NCBI RefSeq assembly: GCF_006546985.1
Contig: NZ_VATK01000019.1
Location: 20,431 to 84,430, forward strand
Source of the DNA: Bacillus sp. 03113
GTDB taxonomy: Bacteria > Bacillota > Bacilli > Bacillales > Cytobacillaceae
Length of the DNA stretch: 64,000 nt
Direction: 5' to 3'
The translations under genes and the position numbers were made by a program. This document shows, in pieces, positions 26,244 through 34,713 of this stretch; the first letter of the stretch is position 1, and each line of letters starts with the position of its first letter. The notes below the pieces were generated by a model. That model was not told where the DNA came from, ran no database searches, and saw only the letters and a program-made list of their open reading frames with translations.

Positions 26244-26453
26244 AGCATTAACGGGCAGTAAATCCCTACCTCTAAACTTTAGTGAAACAGAGAAGTGAAG
26301 GTGGGGCATAACTGCCCAGTAAAAGCCCGATGAAGGATAGGACGTCCTAGTCAGGCGAATGTCACAGGATGTGGCATGTATGAACGTGATTGGTTCAACT
26401 AACCTTCAGTGGTGGATGAAGCCCCCCCACTGAAGGAAGTTTCACTTTATGAT
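26244..26453 (-). repeat. Family B two-hairpin repeat, copy B4, abutting alaT
   Basis: On the minus strand it starts with ATAAAGTGAAACTTCC, whose TAA is the alaT stop codon. Hairpin one is CCTTCAGTGG / CCACTGAAGG. The insert CACATCCTGTG...GACTAGGACGTCC is shared with B1. The second hairpin begins TGGGCAGTTATGCCC. Confidence 0.85.
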
Positions 26454-27619
26454 AGCCTCTCAACAAAGTGGTTCATGCGTTTCATTGCCTCCTGAAGCTG
26501 CTCCATTGATGTTGCATACGAACAACGGATATGTCCTTCACCACTTTCACCAAAAACATTTCCAGGAACTACGGCAACCTTTTCTTCTACTAGCAATTTC
26601 TCGGCGAACTCCTCTGAGCTTAGTCCTGTAGATCGAATAGAAGGAAAAGCATAGAAAGCACCTCCAGGAATATGACAGCTTAATCCCATTTCATTTAATG
26701 AATGAACGATTAAATTCCGTCGTCTGCGATAGCTTTTTCTCATCTCTTCTACATCTTCTCTCCCGCTAAGCAGTGCCTCAAGACCTGCATATTGAGCCAT
26801 AGTAGGAGCACACATAATCGAATATTGATGTATTTTCAACATCGCCTGAGCAATATCCTTTGGTGCACAAACAAAGCCTAATCTCCAGCCTGTCATAGCA
26901 AATCCTTTTGAAAAACCATTTACAAGAATCGTGCGATCCCTCATGCCTTCTATAGTTGGTAAGCTTGTATATTCCTCGTCATAAACCAACTCTGCATAAA
27001 TTTCATCAGATATGACCAAAAGATCATATTTCTCAGCGATTTCTGCAATTTTTTCTAATTCCTGCTTATTAAGCATAGAGCCTGTTGGATTATTCGGTGA
27101 ACATATCATAATTGCTTTTGTTCTTTCGGTTATCACTTCTTCCAGCTGATTCGGTAGAACCTTAAAATCATTTTCCTTTAATGTTTGAATCTGAACGGGT
27201 ACACCACCAGCCAAACTCACTGTTGGAACATAGGAGACAAAGCTCGGCTCTAACACAATCACTTCGTCACCAGGATCTATAATGGCTCTTAAGGCTATAT
27301 CAATTGCTTGACTAGCACCAACTGTTACAATGATTTCAGATTTAGGGGAATACGTTACTGAAAAATATTTCTGCATATACTTGGCAATTTCTTCTCTTAA
27401 TTGAGGCAGCCCTGCATTAGCCGTATAGGATGTATATCCTTGCTCTAGTGATAAGATTGCCGCTTCCCTTGCATTCCATGAAGTCACAAAATCAGGCTCG
27501 CCAACACCAAGAGAAATAACCCCCTCCATACCAGCCGCTAAATCAAAAAAACGACGAATACCAGAGGGTTTTAATTGTTCCACATGTTTTGCAATATAAT
27601 TTGTTTTCGTTTGTTTCAT
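26447..27619 (-). CDS. alaT: Alanine-type aminotransferase AlaT (YugH)
   Basis: A 390-residue fold-type I PLP aminotransferase. SPNNPTGSML, ISDEIYAELVYD and the PLP lysine in NGFSKGFAMTGWRLG are intact; SYATS near the end binds the substrate carboxylate. With AlaR it forms the alanine synthesis unit known in B. subtilis as alaRT (yugGH). Its ATG overlaps the alaR stop (TAATG). The stop codon lies in the adjoining repeat. Confidence 0.9.
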   Translation of the reverse strand: MKQTKTNYIAKHVEQLKPSGIRRFFDLAAGMEGVISLGVGEPDFVTSWNAREAAILSLEQGYTSYTANAGLPQLREEIAKYMQKYFSVTYSPKSEIIVTVGASQAIDIALRAIIDPGDEVIVLEPSFVSYVPTVSLAGGVPVQIQTLKENDFKVLPNQLEEVITERTKAIMICSPNNPTGSMLNKQELEKIAEIAEKYDLLVISDEIYAELVYDEEYTSLPTIEGMRDRTILVNGFSKGFAMTGWRLGFVCAPKDIAQAMLKIHQYSIMCAPTMAQYAGLEALLSGREDVEEMRKSYRRRRNLIVHSLNEMGLSCHIPGGAFYAFPSIRSTGLSSEEFAEKLLVEEKVAVVPGNVFGESGEGHIRCSYATSMEQLQEAMKRMNHFVERLS

Positions 27620-28119
27620 TACGGAGACACCACAATTCTTCTGTCTTCATCGCCCTGTTCAAAAATAGTTCCATCGTGCTTATACTTTTTCAAAATAAAA
27701 TGAGTTGTCGTGGAAAGAACAGAGTCTAAAGTTGAAAGCTTATTAGAGACAAATCTTGCTACTTCATTCATTGATTTTCCTTCAATAACAACCGACAGAT
27801 CGTACACTCCAGACATTAAATACACTGATTTAACCTCTTTGAATCGATAAATTCTTTCAGCAACCTCATCAAAGCCCACACCACGTTTTGGCGTCACTTT
27901 CACATCAATCATTGCTGTAACACCTTCATGGCCTTCTACCTTTGACCAGTCAACGAGTGAAACATAGCGAATGACTACCTTTTCTTCTTCAAGCTTTTTA
28001 ATCGTTGATTCTGCCTCTTCTATACTTAAATTAGTCATTTTTGCAATATCTTCAGTTGAAATACGAGCATCTTTTTCTAATATTTCTACAATTTCAATTT
28101 CTTTTGCTGTCAGCTTCAT
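27619..28119 (-). CDS. alaR: Lrp/AsnC-family regulator AlaR (YugG)
   Basis: A 166-residue regulator: an N-terminal winged helix-turn-helix (residues 5-55, DARISTEDIAKMTNLSIEEA) and a C-terminal ligand domain (VKVTPKRGVGFDEVA, LMSGVYDLSVVIEG). It is translationally coupled to alaT and is expected to activate it in response to alanine. A good AGGAGAG site precedes the ATG. Its order and coupling match yugG-yugH. Confidence 0.9.
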   Translation of the reverse strand: MKLTAKEIEIVEILEKDARISTEDIAKMTNLSIEEAESTIKKLEEEKVVIRYVSLVDWSKVEGHEGVTAMIDVKVTPKRGVGFDEVAERIYRFKEVKSVYLMSGVYDLSVVIEGKSMNEVARFVSNKLSTLDSVLSTTTHFILKKYKHDGTIFEQGDEDRRIVVSP

Positions 28120-28403
28120 CGAATCTCTCCTGTCGCTTTTTAAAATATGTTTATTATAGCAAATATTTTCTTGAATGAAACGGGACTTTTTAATTTATCT
28201 ACATTTTTATTTTTAGTTTATGTAAAACAAACGTGGATGATAAAAAGTGAATTTTGATTCATACGTGTGAACGCTTCTTTACATGTCTTAAGGTACATGA
28301 AATGCAGAGAAAAAGTCGTTTAATCCTCTTTCTTATCCTTTTAAAAAAGGAGAGTGATCTTATTTCGATCACCCCCCTATTCATTCCGTATTCGTCCGAA
28401 CGG

Positions 28404-28721
28404 TTATACCTCTGTATTTTGTACGTTGACCTTTCCATCCAAATAAGCATCTGTATCTAACTGCTCGATCTGTTTATTTTTCTGGTCGAGTTCTTTTTTC
28501 AGCTGAGAAATAGTGTTTCTCATACGAATAATACGCACAAATCCAAAAGACGCAATTGCAAGACCTCCAATAAGAGCTGAACCTAAAATAATTAAAACGA
28601 GAGGCCACTGTGCTGTCCCAAATAAATAATTAAATTTAACCGTATTTCCATTTAAGATGGAAAACAGTGCAATCACTATTGCAAATAATAGTGCGATGAT
28701 TAAATTAATTTGACCTTTCAA
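28404..28721 (-). CDS. LapA-domain (DUF1049) membrane protein
   Basis: A 105-residue protein with two membrane helices (IIALLFAIVIALFSILNG and PLVLIILGSALIGGLAIA) and a C-terminal coiled-coil (RNTISQLKKELDQKNKQIEQ). This is the LapA/DUF1049 layout. I chose the TTG at 28721 because GGGGAGAG lies just upstream; an upstream ATG ten codons earlier would swallow that site. Function in Gram-positives is unclear. Confidence 0.8.
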   Translation of the reverse strand: MKGQINLIIALLFAIVIALFSILNGNTVKFNYLFGTAQWPLVLIILGSALIGGLAIASFGFVRIIRMRNTISQLKKELDQKNKQIEQLDTDAYLDGKVNVQNTEV

Positions 28722-28867
28722 TCCTATCTCTCCCCTAAAATGAAAAAACAAAAATTATTTTTTCCCTATTTTAGCATACTATAACAATTAGGATAAATAT
28801 ACTTTTAAAAATATTGCCCTGTTTCATCCAACGCTCTCCCCATTTGGAATTCTACTTTATAAAGTTA

Positions 28868-29128
28868 TTATAATGAACAAGAGCTGCTCTCTTTTATATC
28901 CATAAGCTCTTTAGAAATGTGCAGGCATTTGTCATATGCTAATACTTCTTCAAAGGAAAATTCATATATTTCTTGAATCTTCTTTGCTATTTCTTCTATT
29001 GAATCGAAATCATGCATGGCTTGAATGGTATCAGCAATTTCAGTATCATAGCTTCCTTCACCAAGCTGAAAAGGGTCCCAATCATTTAACACCTTTACAA
29101 ATCTCAAATGCATTACTTGTACATCCAT
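28868..29128 (-). CDS. yugE: YugE-like DUF1871 protein
   Basis: An 86-residue soluble helical protein. WDPFQLGEGSYDTEIADTIQ is the hallmark of DUF1871, to which B. subtilis YugE belongs. No catalytic motif is known. AAGGTGAG precedes the ATG. It is divergent from patB, with about 85 bases between them, as in the B. subtilis yug region. Confidence 0.85.
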   Translation of the reverse strand: MDVQVMHLRFVKVLNDWDPFQLGEGSYDTEIADTIQAMHDFDSIEEIAKKIQEIYEFSFEEVLAYDKCLHISKELMDIKESSSCSL

Positions 29129-29212
29129 TTTCTCACCTTTTTATTTCTATTTTTATTTATTTATCTTATCATATCTTATAGGAAGAAAAACTATTAATAG
29201 GCGGTGGCATTG

Positions 29213-30379
29213 ATGAATAATATTTTTGATAAAATCATTGAAAGACAAAATACAGCTTCCTTTAAATGGGGCTTTAACAAGGTTGTATTTGGAACAGACG
29301 ATATTCTCCCAATGTGGATAGCGGATATGGATTTCGAGCCTCCTAAAGAAGTGACAACTGAAATGCAAAAGCGTCTTGAGCATGGGATATACGGTTATAC
29401 ATATGTACCATCTTCTACATCCAAAGCCATAAAAAATTGGCTATTTAAAAGGCATGATTGGGAAATCAATCAATCTTGGATCGCTTATAGTTCAGGTGTA
29501 GTTCCAACGATAAGTACAGCGATCCAAGCTTTTACCGAGCCAGGAGATTATGTCATGCTTCAAACTCCCATCTATACACCCTTTATGGAAATGATTGAAA
29601 AAAACAATCGGAAGATCTTGAACTCACAACTTAAATTGGTCAACAACCGATACGAAATGGATTTTGATGACTTCGAAAAAAAATTGCAATCCGGAGTGAA
29701 GCTATTTCTCCTTTGCAGTCCCCATAATCCAGGTGGGAGAGTATGGACAAAAGAAGAATTAGTAAAAATAGGGGATTTATGTTTAGAATATAATTGTCTT
29801 ATTCTTTCCGATGAAATCCATTCTGATCTTGTATTTAAGCCAAATCATCATTTACCAATTGCTTCTTTAAACGAGAAATATTTAGATATTACCTTGACCT
29901 GCGTGGCTCCAAGCAAAACATTTAATATTGCTGGTCTACAGGCATCTGCTTGTATTATTGCAAATAAAGATGTAAAAAATAAATTCACAGAGGCTCAGCG
30001 TGCACAAGGCTTCCATACGCTTAACACCTTTGGCGTGATTGGAATGGAAGCAGCCTATTTATATGGAGAAAGCTGGCTTGAGGAATTGCTTGCTTATTTA
30101 AAAAGGAGCATTACCATCGCAAAAGACTATATCGAAAAGAACATACCTGCTATTAAAGTAATAGAGCCCGAAGCAACCTATCTTCTTTGGTTGGACTGCC
30201 GTAATTTGAAGTTAAGTGATGAAGAATTAAATAAAGCATTAATTGAAAAGGGCAAGCTTGGGCTACAGGTTGGAAGTCTTTTTGGAAAAGGTGGAGAAGG
30301 ATTTATCCGTATGAATATTGGATGTTCTCACGAAGTATTGTTAGATGGTTTGGAAAGACTAAAGCATGCTTTAAGCTAA
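29213..30379 (+). CDS. patB: Cystathionine beta-lyase PatB/MalY type
   Basis: A 388-residue PLP enzyme. WIADMDFEPPKEV, CSPHNPGGRVW, LSDEIHSDLV and the PLP lysine in VAPSKTFNIAGLQ identify the MalY/PatB group, a C-S lyase that yields homocysteine, pyruvate and ammonia from cystathionine. I prefer the ATG at 29213; a GTG three codons upstream is possible but poorly placed against the GGCGGTGG site. The SAM-I switch downstream controls metNPQ, so two methionine functions are adjacent. Confidence 0.88.
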   Translation: MNNIFDKIIERQNTASFKWGFNKVVFGTDDILPMWIADMDFEPPKEVTTEMQKRLEHGIYGYTYVPSSTSKAIKNWLFKRHDWEINQSWIAYSSGVVPTISTAIQAFTEPGDYVMLQTPIYTPFMEMIEKNNRKILNSQLKLVNNRYEMDFDDFEKKLQSGVKLFLLCSPHNPGGRVWTKEELVKIGDLCLEYNCLILSDEIHSDLVFKPNHHLPIASLNEKYLDITLTCVAPSKTFNIAGLQASACIIANKDVKNKFTEAQRAQGFHTLNTFGVIGMEAAYLYGESWLEELLAYLKRSITIAKDYIEKNIPAIKVIEPEATYLLWLDCRNLKLSDEELNKALIEKGKLGLQVGSLFGKGGEGFIRMNIGCSHEVLLDGLERLKHALS

Positions 30380-30417
30380 ATCCTCCCAAATTCACAATAT
30401 TAATTCAAATATACGTA

Positions 30418-30446
30418 TTGACAATCTGTTTAGTTGGTTTTATCAT
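30418..30446 (+). promoter_or_regulatory. Sigma-A promoter of the metNPQ leader
   Basis: TTGACA at 30418-30423, 17-base spacer, TATCAT at 30441-30446; transcription would start some 20 bases before the SAM-I aptamer. Confidence 0.75.
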
Positions 30447-30472
30447 TTCTTTTAGGTGTGAAAATGAATAAA

Positions 30473-30575
30473 ACTTATCCAGAGTGACTGAGGGATCAGG
30501 CCCAATGATGTCCAGCAACCTCCTATTTGGAAAGGTGCTACTTCCTGCAGAATGATTTAATTCTGGAAGATAAGT
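30473..30575 (+). ncRNA. SAM-I (S-box) riboswitch
   Basis: P1 arms ACTTATC (30473-30479) and GATAAGT (30569-30575). Inside are AGAGTGACTGAGGGATCAGG, CCCAATGATG, CCAGCAACC, AAAGGTGCTACTTCC and GGAAGATAAG, matching the S-box consensus in order. It precedes metNPQ and a terminator, so high SAM should stop transcription of the methionine importer. Confidence 0.96.
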
Positions 30576-30590
30576 CGTGATAGATAAACG

Positions 30591-30624
30591 ATGCCTCTTT
30601 CAAAAGAAAGGGGTATTTTTGTTT
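30591..30624 (+). terminator. SAM-I riboswitch terminator
   Basis: ATGCCTCTTT pairs with AAAGGGGTAT (loop CAAAAG) and is followed by TTTTTGTTTT. Confidence 0.85.
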
Positions 30625-30721
30625 TGTTGGTACAGGAAATAATAAAATAATTGGCTGATGCAATATCACGAGTGAAGAGTTCTTGTTTTTATTCCTTCAG
30701 TCTAAAAAAGGTGGGAAGACG

Positions 30722-31735
30722 ATGATTGAAGTTAAGAATCTAGTAAAGATTTATGAGACAAAAAAAGGCAAAGTTACCGGAGTCGATCATGTCTCCTTAA
30801 AAGTGAAGACCGGAGAAATTTTTGGAATTGTCGGTTATAGCGGAGCCGGAAAAAGTTCCTTACTTAGATGCTTAAACCTTTTAGAAAAACCAACAAGTGG
30901 AGAAATCGCAGTAAACGGTGTTTTCCTTACGTCATTAAAGGAGAAACAATTACGAAAAGAACGATTAAAAATCGGTATGATCTTCCAGCATTTCTACCTT
31001 GTAAGTTCAAAAACGGTTTTTGAAAATATCGCTTTTGCTTTAAAAGCAGCAAAAACGCCTAAAAAGAAAATTGAAAAACGAGTCGTTGAGCTTCTTGAGA
31101 TGGTTGGCCTATCGGATAAAAGAGATGTTTATCCCTCCCAATTAAGTGGCGGTCAAAAGCAGCGAGTAGGAATAGCCAGAGCTCTTGCTAATAATCCAAC
31201 CGTCTTGCTTTGTGATGAAGCAACCTCTGCCCTTGATCCGAGCACAACAAAATCGATCTTGACTTTATTGAAAAAAATCAACCAAGAGTTAGGATTAACA
31301 ATTGTATTAATTACACACGAAATGGAAGTCGTTAAAGATATTTGTGATCGCATGGCGGTAATGCAGGATGGCAAAATTATTGAAGAAGGTCCTGTTTATG
31401 ATTTATTCTCGAATCCAAAGCAAATTTTAACGAAAACATTTATTAATACCGTCCTACAATTTGAATTACCAGAACATTTGCTTCAGGATCGAAAAGGGAA
31501 AATCATTAAAGTGTTCTTTAAGGGAGCCATTGCAGAAGAATCGATTATTTCGGATGCTTTTCAGAAATTCCAGATTAAAGGGAATATTTTACACGGGAAA
31601 ATTGAATATATCCATGACACCCCTTTAGGAATTTTTATTATGGAGCTTACTGGCGATACACAAGAAATTGAGAGAGCTGTTGAATTTATCAAGGAACGAA
31701 CTCAAAATTTGGAGGTGATTCAACATGCTTCTTGA
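30722..31735 (+). CDS. metN: Methionine ABC transporter ATP-binding protein
   Basis: A 337-residue ATPase. Walker A GYSGAGKSS, signature LSGGQKQRVGIARAL, Walker B VLLCDEATSALD and the switch His in ITHEM are all present. The C-terminal NIL/ACT-like domain (residues about 260-337) is the methionine-sensing part of MetN. The ATG at 30722 is chosen for its upstream AAAGGTGGG. It overlaps metP by 11 bases. It energises uptake of D- and L-methionine. Confidence 0.93.
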   Translation: MIEVKNLVKIYETKKGKVTGVDHVSLKVKTGEIFGIVGYSGAGKSSLLRCLNLLEKPTSGEIAVNGVFLTSLKEKQLRKERLKIGMIFQHFYLVSSKTVFENIAFALKAAKTPKKKIEKRVVELLEMVGLSDKRDVYPSQLSGGQKQRVGIARALANNPTVLLCDEATSALDPSTTKSILTLLKKINQELGLTIVLITHEMEVVKDICDRMAVMQDGKIIEEGPVYDLFSNPKQILTKTFINTVLQFELPEHLLQDRKGKIIKVFFKGAIAEESIISDAFQKFQIKGNILHGKIEYIHDTPLGIFIMELTGDTQEIERAVEFIKERTQNLEVIQHAS

Positions 31736-32390
31736 TAGTTTAATCAGTCTGCTTCCAGATTTAAACAAAGCTTTTTTTGAAACATTATACATGGTTGGTA
31801 TTTCAGTTCTTGTTGCGATAATATTTGGACTTCCGATTGGAGTACTATTATTCGTAACAGATAAGGGACTATTTTTAGAAAATACTCTTTTTAAAAATGT
31901 CGTTGGCTTTATTGTCAATATGGTCCGCTCTATTCCTTTTATCATTTTATTAATTGCCTTACTGCCATTAGCAAACATAGTTGCAGGAACAACAATTGGA
32001 CCTACTGCAGCATCGGTATCCTTATCTGTCGCAGCAATTCCATTCTTTGCAAGATTGGTAGAACAATCCCTTAGAGAAATAGATAAAGGGGTCATTGAGG
32101 CATCTGTCGCAGTAGGGGCTTCACCATGGATGATCATAAAGGATGTCCTTATTCCTGAAGCAAAGCCAGGTATCGTTCAAGGAATTACCATTACCATTAT
32201 AAGCCTTGTTGCTTATTCAGCGATGGCTGGAATTGTTGGCGGAGGCGGAGTCGGTGATCTTGCCATTCGTTTCGGATATTACCGCTACGATAATACGGTC
32301 ATGATTACAACCGTTGTCATTCTCATCTGCCTCGTTCAGCTCATTCAGTTTTTTGGGGACAGAATATCAAAAAAAGTGGATAAACGATAG
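31725..32390 (+). CDS. metP: Methionine ABC transporter permease
   Basis: A 221-residue permease with five membrane helices and the EAA loop (EASVAVGASPWMIIKDVLIPEA) that docks on MetN. MVRSIPFIILL and GGGGVGDLAIRFGYYRY are conserved in MetI/MetP. A GGAGGTG site lies inside the end of metN, indicating coupled translation. It forms the membrane channel of the importer. Also named metI in other bacteria. Confidence 0.93.
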   Translation: MLLDSLISLLPDLNKAFFETLYMVGISVLVAIIFGLPIGVLLFVTDKGLFLENTLFKNVVGFIVNMVRSIPFIILLIALLPLANIVAGTTIGPTAASVSLSVAAIPFFARLVEQSLREIDKGVIEASVAVGASPWMIIKDVLIPEAKPGIVQGITITIISLVAYSAMAGIVGGGGVGDLAIRFGYYRYDNTVMITTVVILICLVQLIQFFGDRISKKVDKR

Positions 32391-32476
32391 CATCATTGGA
32401 ATAACTGGGTAACCTCTGTTAACTGTTGATAGACTTTACCCGTTATATATAAACAAATAGTATGGGGGCAAAAAAA

Positions 32477-33304
32477 ATGAAAAAAATAGCATTGCTGCTT
32501 CTCATTATTCTTTCATTTGGCATTCTTGCTGCATGTGGAAATAATGGAGAAAAGGCATCAGAGGGAAAGAAAGAAGATAAAAATGTTACTATTGGAGCTA
32601 CATCTGGTCCGTATGCGGACATGGTGAATAAAGCCATTAAACCTATTCTTGAGAAAAAAGGGTATAAGGTTAAAGTAGTAGAATTTAGTGATTATATTCA
32701 ACCAAACCTAGCTTTATCTAAAGGCGATCTTGATGCGAACCTTTTTCAACATAAAATTTATATGGAAAATTTCGCAAAAGAGCATAAGCTTGAACTATCT
32801 GAGTTAATTGTTGTGCCGACAGCTCCAATGGGTATATACTCTAAAAAATTTAAAAAGTTAGATGACATTACAGAAGGGGCATCCATTGCCATTCCAAATG
32901 ATCCAACGAATGCGGCACGTGCCTTCCTAATCCTTCAGGATGCTGGATTTATTAAGCTTGATCCAAATGCGAATCCTTTAACGGTTTCAGAAAAGGATGT
33001 AACTGAAAATAAGAAAAACCTTAAATTTGAACCAATTGAGGCAGCTCAGCTTCCAAGAGCAGTTGATAGTGTTGATTTATCAGCAGTTCCAGGTAACTTT
33101 GCACTAGCGGCGAAATTTAATTTGTTAGATGCATTGCAATTAGAAAACATGCCAGAACAATATCGCAACCGTGTTGTCGTTAATACGAAAGATTTAAATA
33201 CACAAGTTGCGAAAGACATTAAAGCAGCAGTAGAATCTGAAGAGTTTGAAAAAGTGATTGATGATCAATTCAAAGGCTTTGGGAAACCTGACTGGATGAA
33301 ATAA
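32477..33304 (+). CDS. metQ: Methionine-binding lipoprotein MetQ (NlpA family)
   Basis: A 275-residue lipoprotein: signal peptide with lipobox LAAC (Cys at residue 20), then the NlpA domain (ATSGPYADMVNKAIKPIL, FSDYIQPN, NLFQHKIYMENF, PNDPTNAARAF). It captures methionine outside the membrane and delivers it to MetP. The ATG at 32477 is preferred, with GGGGG eight bases upstream; an in-frame ATG at 32462 would overlap that site. Last gene of the SAM-controlled operon. Confidence 0.92.
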   Translation: MKKIALLLLIILSFGILAACGNNGEKASEGKKEDKNVTIGATSGPYADMVNKAIKPILEKKGYKVKVVEFSDYIQPNLALSKGDLDANLFQHKIYMENFAKEHKLELSELIVVPTAPMGIYSKKFKKLDDITEGASIAIPNDPTNAARAFLILQDAGFIKLDPNANPLTVSEKDVTENKKNLKFEPIEAAQLPRAVDSVDLSAVPGNFALAAKFNLLDALQLENMPEQYRNRVVVNTKDLNTQVAKDIKAAVESEEFEKVIDDQFKGFGKPDWMK

Positions 33305-33320
33305 TTATTAATATTTCTAA

Positions 33321-33369
33321 AGAGGCAGATCCGCAGGTGCTAAAAGCACTTTTGATGGATCGGCCTTTT
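33321..33369 (+). terminator. Terminator-like hairpin after metQ
   Basis: AGGCAGATCC pairs with GGATCGGCCTT around an inner GTGCT/AGCAC hairpin, followed by TTTTC. The T run is short. Confidence 0.6.
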
Positions 33370-33398
33370 CATCTATATTCAATACAGGAGGAGAAAGC

Positions 33399-34490
33399 AT
33401 GGTTGAAATTGAAGTTCGCGGAGCTCCAACCTATTATGCGTGTCAAGCTGGAATTCTTGATCAGCTGGAAGAGCTTTTAACACGATATAAAAAGAAGAAT
33501 TGTCTTGTCGTTCATGGCGAAAAATCATGGAATTCCATTAAGCCTTATTTCCCAGTAAATCTTTCGGAACAGCTATCCTTTGTACCATACAATGGAGAAT
33601 GCTCTGATACAGAAATTAATAGAATTTCAAACATTTCTACTGAGGGAAATTTTGATGCGATTATTGGGATTGGCGGCGGAAAAGTATTAGATGTTGTCAA
33701 AGCTGCGGGGAATGCTACTGATCTTGATGTTATTTTAATTCCTACACTTGCTTCAACTTGTGCAGCATGGACCCCATTAAGTGTTATTTATACAGAGCAA
33801 GGGGAATTTATTCGGTATACCGTATTTCCAAAAAGTACTTTGATGGTATTAATTGAACCGAGAGCCATCTTACACTCCCCAACCTCCTACCTTGTTGCTG
33901 GAATTGGGGATACGTTAGCAAAATGGTACGAAGCTGATGTCATTATACGAGATTTAGATGAAAAACCGCTCGTCGTCACCATTGCCCATCAAGCTGCAAA
34001 GCTTTGTAAAGATGTATTGCTAACTTATGGCTCACAAGCTGTTCAAGATCAAAAGAATGAACATTTGACTTCTACTTTTATTAAAGTCATTGAAGCTAAT
34101 ATCATACCAAGTGGTATGGTAGGTGGCTTTGGGGATAGATACGGACGTATCGCAGGTGCTCATGCCATCCATAACGGCTTAACAACCCTTGAAGAAACTC
34201 ACCACTTGCTGCATGGAGAAAAAGTAGCCTATGGAATTCTAGTTCAATTGGCCCTTGAAGGAAATTGGGAGGAAATTAAACAGCTGCAATCCTTCTATGA
34301 ATCATTAAATCTCCCACTCACTTTCCAAGATTTAGGATTAAATGTTATTAATAAAGAAAAGCTTTTACAAATCGCTGAAGCTGCTGTCTTACCAAATGAA
34401 TCAATTCACTTAATGCCTGGTATCATCACAGCTGATGATGTCCTTAAAGCCATCAATTCACTTGAAAGCTTTATTGTTAAACAAATTTAG
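33399..34490 (+). CDS. GldA-like iron/zinc alcohol dehydrogenase
   Basis: A 363-residue protein of the glycerol-dehydrogenase branch of group III dehydrogenases. IIGIGGGKVLDVVKAAG binds NAD; TLASTCAAWTPLSVIY, GIGDTLAKWYEAD (Asp), AGAHAIHNGL and LHGEKVAYG give the metal ligands (Asp, His, His). The split GldA-like signature resembles YbdH/HcxA, which acts on hydroxycarboxylic acids, rather than true glycerol dehydrogenase. GGAGGAG precedes the ATG. It is isolated, between metNPQ and a repeat. Confidence 0.8.
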   Translation: MVEIEVRGAPTYYACQAGILDQLEELLTRYKKKNCLVVHGEKSWNSIKPYFPVNLSEQLSFVPYNGECSDTEINRISNISTEGNFDAIIGIGGGKVLDVVKAAGNATDLDVILIPTLASTCAAWTPLSVIYTEQGEFIRYTVFPKSTLMVLIEPRAILHSPTSYLVAGIGDTLAKWYEADVIIRDLDEKPLVVTIAHQAAKLCKDVLLTYGSQAVQDQKNEHLTSTFIKVIEANIIPSGMVGGFGDRYGRIAGAHAIHNGLTTLEETHHLLHGEKVAYGILVQLALEGNWEEIKQLQSFYESLNLPLTFQDLGLNVINKEKLLQIAEAAVLPNESIHLMPGIITADDVLKAINSLESFIVKQI

Positions 34491-34647
34491 AAAAGCGGAA
34501 GCGCCTTGATCAGCCCTGAAGAAAAATGTTCTCATGACTCAAAAAGTGTTTTTTACTTTTAGAGGCATGAGGCTATTTTTCACAAGGGATAGGCGCTAGA
34601 GCTAGACACTGGTCGGAGTTTCGAAAACTTATACTTTCGTACCAATT
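34491..34647 (+). repeat. Family A dispersed repeat, full copy
   Basis: It starts directly after the stop of the dehydrogenase gene (AAAAGCGGAAGCGCCTTGAT) and ends GGCGCTAGAGCTAGACAC plus AAAACTTATACTTTC. The inner hairpin arms CTCATGACTC / GAGGCATGAG flank a T-rich loop. The central 100 bases are nearly identical to 62455-62555. Confidence 0.85.
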
Positions 34648-34650
34648 ATG

Positions 34651-34691
34651 AAAGAATCAGGTGGATTACACTTTCTACCTGATTCCTTTTG
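34651..34691. terminator. Convergent terminator hairpin before sodC
   Basis: GAATCAGGT (34654-34662) and ACCTGATTC (34677-34685) with a 14-base loop; short T runs on both strands. Confidence 0.6.
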
Positions 34692-34713
34692 TTATTGTCT
34701 TACTAAGGATAGT

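Noticed and set aside
17563..26453. CRISPR array, because of repeated short motifs
   Set aside because: Only four copies, unequal spacing, both orientations and variable lengths; no cas genes.
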